6,846 nt of DNA. It comes from Chlamydiota bacterium. GTDB taxonomy: Bacteria; Chlamydiota; Chlamydiia; Chlamydiales; JAJFMI01. Made by a program: the position numbers and the translations under genes. Numbering within the stretch: the stretch's first letter is position 1; the number at the start of each line of letters is the position of its first letter. The notes under the pieces were generated by a model. The model saw only the letters and a program-made list of their open reading frames with translations. It was not told the origin of the DNA and did no database searches. The stretch is taken from the NCBI GenBank assembly GCA_021772235.1, contig JAJFMI010000106.1, positions 1-6,846 on the forward strand, written 5' to 3'. This document shows, one piece after another, positions 4,572 to 6,846 of this stretch.

Positions 4572-6287
4572 ATGACTAACCAATCAACCCAAGACTGGAA
4601 CGAAGTCGATAACATTATCGATGATGTAGCGTTCCGAACAGAAGATGCCGAGGAATTCAAGAATTTACTTGACGCCAAGGAAAGCAAAACCGATGAGGGA
4701 TCTATCGCCAGCATGACTAGCGGTCAGATTCTTAAAGGCATCGTCGTAGAACTCACCAAGGACTTCGTTATCGTAGACGTCGGCCTCAAATCTGAAGGCC
4801 TTATTCCTACAGAAGAATTTACTGAACTTGATGAGATCCAGCTTGGTTCTGAAATCGAAGTCCTGCTTGATCAGGCAGAAAATCGCGAGGGACAGATCGT
4901 CCTTTCTAGAGAAAAAGCACGCCGCATGCGTCAGTGGGAACATATTGTTAACCATTGCGAAGAAGGCTCTATTGTTCAGGGTAAAGTTCTGCGCAAAGTT
5001 AAAGGCGGCTTGATGGTTGACATCGGGATGGAAGCTTTCCTCCCTGGTTCGCAAATTGATAACAAACGCATCAAAAATATCGATGAGTATGTTGGCAAAA
5101 GCTATGACTTTAAAATTCTGAAAATTAATATTGAGCGCAAAAACATCGTTGTTTCACGTCGTGAACTTCTTGAACAAGAGCGCATCGTGAAGAAAACTGA
5201 ACTCTTAGAGAATATCGAAGAGGGCGAATTGCGCATTGGTGTTGTGAAAAACATCACTGACTTCGGCGTATTCTTAGATCTCGATGGCATTGATGGTCTT
5301 CTCCACATTACTGACATGACTTGGAAGCGCATCAAACACCCTTCCGAAATGGTTGCTCTTGGAGATGAGATCGAAGTAGCGATTCTTTCGATTGATCGCG
5401 AGAAAGGTCGTGTCGCTCTTGGTCTAAAACAGAAAGAAGAAAACCCTTGGGAAGCTGTAGAGCTAAAATTCCCTCCTGGCACAAAAGTTAAAGGCAAAAT
5501 TACAAGTCTTGTGCCTTACGGCGCCTTTATCGAAATTGATGAGGGTGTGGAAGGATTGATCCACGTCTCCGAAATGAGCTGGCTCAAAACCATCACCGAC
5601 CCAAGTGAAGTTGTAAAAGTCGGCGATGAAGTCGAAGCAATTGTTCTTTCTATTCAAAAAGAAGAAGGGAAAGTCTCTCTTGGCATTAAGCAGAACGAAC
5701 AAAACCCTTGGGAAGATGTAGAAGAGAATTTCCCTGTAGGTAAAGAAGTTGAAGTAGAGATTCAAAACCTCACCAACTACGGCGCATTTGCAGAACTTGC
5801 TCCCGGTGTTGATGGCTTAATCCACATTTCAGACTTAAGCTGGACAAAGAAAGTATCTCACCCATCTGAAGCGCTGAAAAAAGGCGACAAAGTAAATGCT
5901 GTTGTTCTCTCTGTAGACCGTGAGAGTAAGAAAATTACACTTGGCGTAAAACAGCTTACTGAAAACCCATGGGAATCCATTGAAAACATTCTTCCTGTAG
6001 GCACTAAAGTGAAAGGCAAGGTAGTTAAAATCACCGCTTTTGGCGCTTTTGTTATTCTTGATAATGACTTAGAAGGCTTAGTTCATGTAACAGAACTTTC
6101 TGATGAAGCATTTGGGAAAATTGAAGACATCGTTGCTGTTGGTGATGAAGTCGAAGCAAAAGTTGTAAAGGTTGACCCTGAGAATAAGAAAATTGCTCTT
6201 TCGATCAAAGATTATTTAGCTGAGCAAGGCAAAGCAAATAAAGATGAGATCGTAGTGAAGAAAAAGAAGAAAGAGGAAGATGAATAA
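4572..6287 (+). CDS. rpsA: 30S ribosomal protein S1
   Basis: This complete 571-residue protein has six S1 (OB-fold) repeats, at about residues 51-117, 132-200, 217-286, 302-373, 388-460 and 475-547. S1 binds mRNA on the small ribosomal subunit and helps unfold and place it for initiation. The first two repeats are the more diverged, ribosome-anchoring type. Repeats 3-6 show the RNA-binding pattern FGVF, YGAF, YGAF and FGAF, followed by GL[LIV]H[IV][ST][DE]. The linker NPWE or NPWED closes repeats 3, 4 and 5 (291, 378, 465). The segments MEAFLPGSQID (153-163) and LLHITDMTWKRIKHPSEM (243-260) closely match chlamydial RpsA as I remember it, and the length fits (about 570). The tail (556-571) is highly charged, with a KKKKK run then EEDE. 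It is followed by nusA with an 8-nt overlap. No clear promoter was found; the leader contains several stem-loops. Confidence 0.98.
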   Translation: MTNQSTQDWNEVDNIIDDVAFRTEDAEEFKNLLDAKESKTDEGSIASMTSGQILKGIVVELTKDFVIVDVGLKSEGLIPTEEFTELDEIQLGSEIEVLLDQAENREGQIVLSREKARRMRQWEHIVNHCEEGSIVQGKVLRKVKGGLMVDIGMEAFLPGSQIDNKRIKNIDEYVGKSYDFKILKINIERKNIVVSRRELLEQERIVKKTELLENIEEGELRIGVVKNITDFGVFLDLDGIDGLLHITDMTWKRIKHPSEMVALGDEIEVAILSIDREKGRVALGLKQKEENPWEAVELKFPPGTKVKGKITSLVPYGAFIEIDEGVEGLIHVSEMSWLKTITDPSEVVKVGDEVEAIVLSIQKEEGKVSLGIKQNEQNPWEDVEENFPVGKEVEVEIQNLTNYGAFAELAPGVDGLIHISDLSWTKKVSHPSEALKKGDKVNAVVLSVDRESKKITLGVKQLTENPWESIENILPVGTKVKGKVVKITAFGAFVILDNDLEGLVHVTELSDEAFGKIEDIVAVGDEVEAKVVKVDPENKKIALSIKDYLAEQGKANKDEIVVKKKKKEEDE

Positions 6288-6846
6288 AGATCTTGTAGCG
6301 CTGTTTGAATACCTAGAACGCGAGAAAGGAATCAAACGCGAAATCATTATTGGGAGCATCGAAGAGGCATTGGAACAGGCAGCGCGTAAAAGCGTTGACG
6401 GGATCACCAATGCCAATGTAAATGTGAACCCGATTACTGGTGAGATCGATGTGACTTGTGAAAAAGAGATCGTGGAAAAGGTATCCTATCCTGGCGAAGA
6501 GATCTCTTTAGAAGCAGCACGCGAACTCGATCCTGATTGCAATATTGGGCAGTTCATCGAAGTAATTGTCACTCCTTCACAGTTTGGGCGCATAGCCGCC
6601 CAAACTGCCAAACAAGTAATCGCGCAAAAATTGCGCGGCGCTGAACGTGACGTAATTTACTCAGAATACCGCGATCGCGTGGGTGAAATCATCAATGGTA
6701 CGGTCAAGAGAATAGTCAAAGGCCGCACCGTAATTGTCGATTTGGGTAAAGTTGAAGCAATTCTACCAGAAAGATTCATCCCTCGCACAGAGCATTATAA
6801 TGTGGGCGACCGCATTCTCACACTTCTTTATGAAGTGCGCGACACT
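6280..6846 (+). CDS. nusA: Transcription factor NusA, N-terminal 189 residues
   Basis: The frame from the ATG at 6280 is open to the window edge (189 codons), so the KH domains and C-terminus lie outside. Residues 1 to about 130 are the NusA N-terminal domain that contacts RNA polymerase. It contains MNKDLVALFEYLEREKGIKRE (1-21), SIEEALEQAARKSV (26-39), EISLEAARELDP (74-85) and FGRIAAQTAKQVIAQKLRGAERDVIYSEYRDRVGEIINGTVKRI (102-145). The S1 domain starts at about 136 (IINGTVKRIVKGRTVIVDLGKVEAILPERFIP). NusA binds RNA polymerase and modulates pausing, termination and antitermination. Its start overlaps the last codons of rpsA by 8 nt. GAGG (6273-6276) lies only 3 nt before the ATG, so translation is probably coupled to rpsA. 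In Chlamydia the same two genes are followed by infB. Confidence 0.97.
   Translation, partial: MNKDLVALFEYLEREKGIKREIIIGSIEEALEQAARKSVDGITNANVNVNPITGEIDVTCEKEIVEKVSYPGEEISLEAARELDPDCNIGQFIEVIVTPSQFGRIAAQTAKQVIAQKLRGAERDVIYSEYRDRVGEIINGTVKRIVKGRTVIVDLGKVEAILPERFIPRTEHYNVGDRILTLLYEVRDT

Noticed and set aside
4665..5765. Several antisense open frames within rpsA (for example 4665-5054, 5102-5497 and 5463-5765)
   Set aside because: They are mirror frames of a strongly coding gene, with no ribosome-binding sites and no protein-like motifs.
1..6846. tRNA, rRNA, CRISPR array, insertion sequence, phage or toxin-antitoxin genes
   Set aside because: Reading both strands I saw no cloverleaf, regularly spaced repeats, transposase or integrase motifs, or paired small toxin-antitoxin frames.

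Overview
The window looks like a chromosomal segment of a member of the Chlamydiota, probably an environmental (Parachlamydiales-like) lineage rather than Chlamydia itself. The main evidence is the right end. A six-repeat S1 protein very close in wording to chlamydial RpsA is followed, with an 8-nt overlap, by a NusA that starts MNKDLVALFEYLEREKGI. The rpsA-nusA order is the one I know from Chlamydia. The assignment comes from remembered family sequences, not a search.

Layout. (1) Positions 1-2282, minus strand: a compact operon read right to left. It encodes a short aspartokinase-like kinase without ACT domains, then ribulose-5-phosphate 3-epimerase (rpe), then a YvcK/CofD-like protein that runs off the left edge. 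rpe and yvcK share an ATGA overlap. The first gene has a good -35/-10 pair whose predicted start site falls on or next to the ATG, suggesting a leaderless mRNA. An 8-bp dyad covers the -35 box. (2) Positions 2283-4103: an AT-richer block of three apparently unrelated accessory genes. These are an unrecognised membrane-anchored protein (+), a small SET-domain protein (-) whose catalytic motifs look degenerate, and a YjjX/DUF84-type ITP/XTP phosphatase (+). The last two are divergent, with overlapping promoters, and yjjX again looks leaderless. (3) Positions 4104-4571: 468 bp with no convincing gene but rich in inverted repeats. The most striking is an imperfect 60-bp-arm inverted repeat (4193-4352) whose six transition mismatches would all be G-U pairs in a minus-strand transcript. 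Smaller hairpins flank it, and the rpsA leader follows. (4) Positions 4572-6846, plus strand: rpsA complete and nusA truncated by the right edge.

How the genes fit together. The right end is core translation/transcription machinery. The left operon combines an aspartate-family kinase, a pentose-phosphate enzyme and a central-carbon/cell-envelope factor. In an organism that needs diaminopimelate for its peptidoglycan, that set could tie carbon flow to envelope precursors, but this is inference. The middle block looks like an accessory insertion between two conserved operons. The structured region 4131-4391 is the best candidate for something undescribed.
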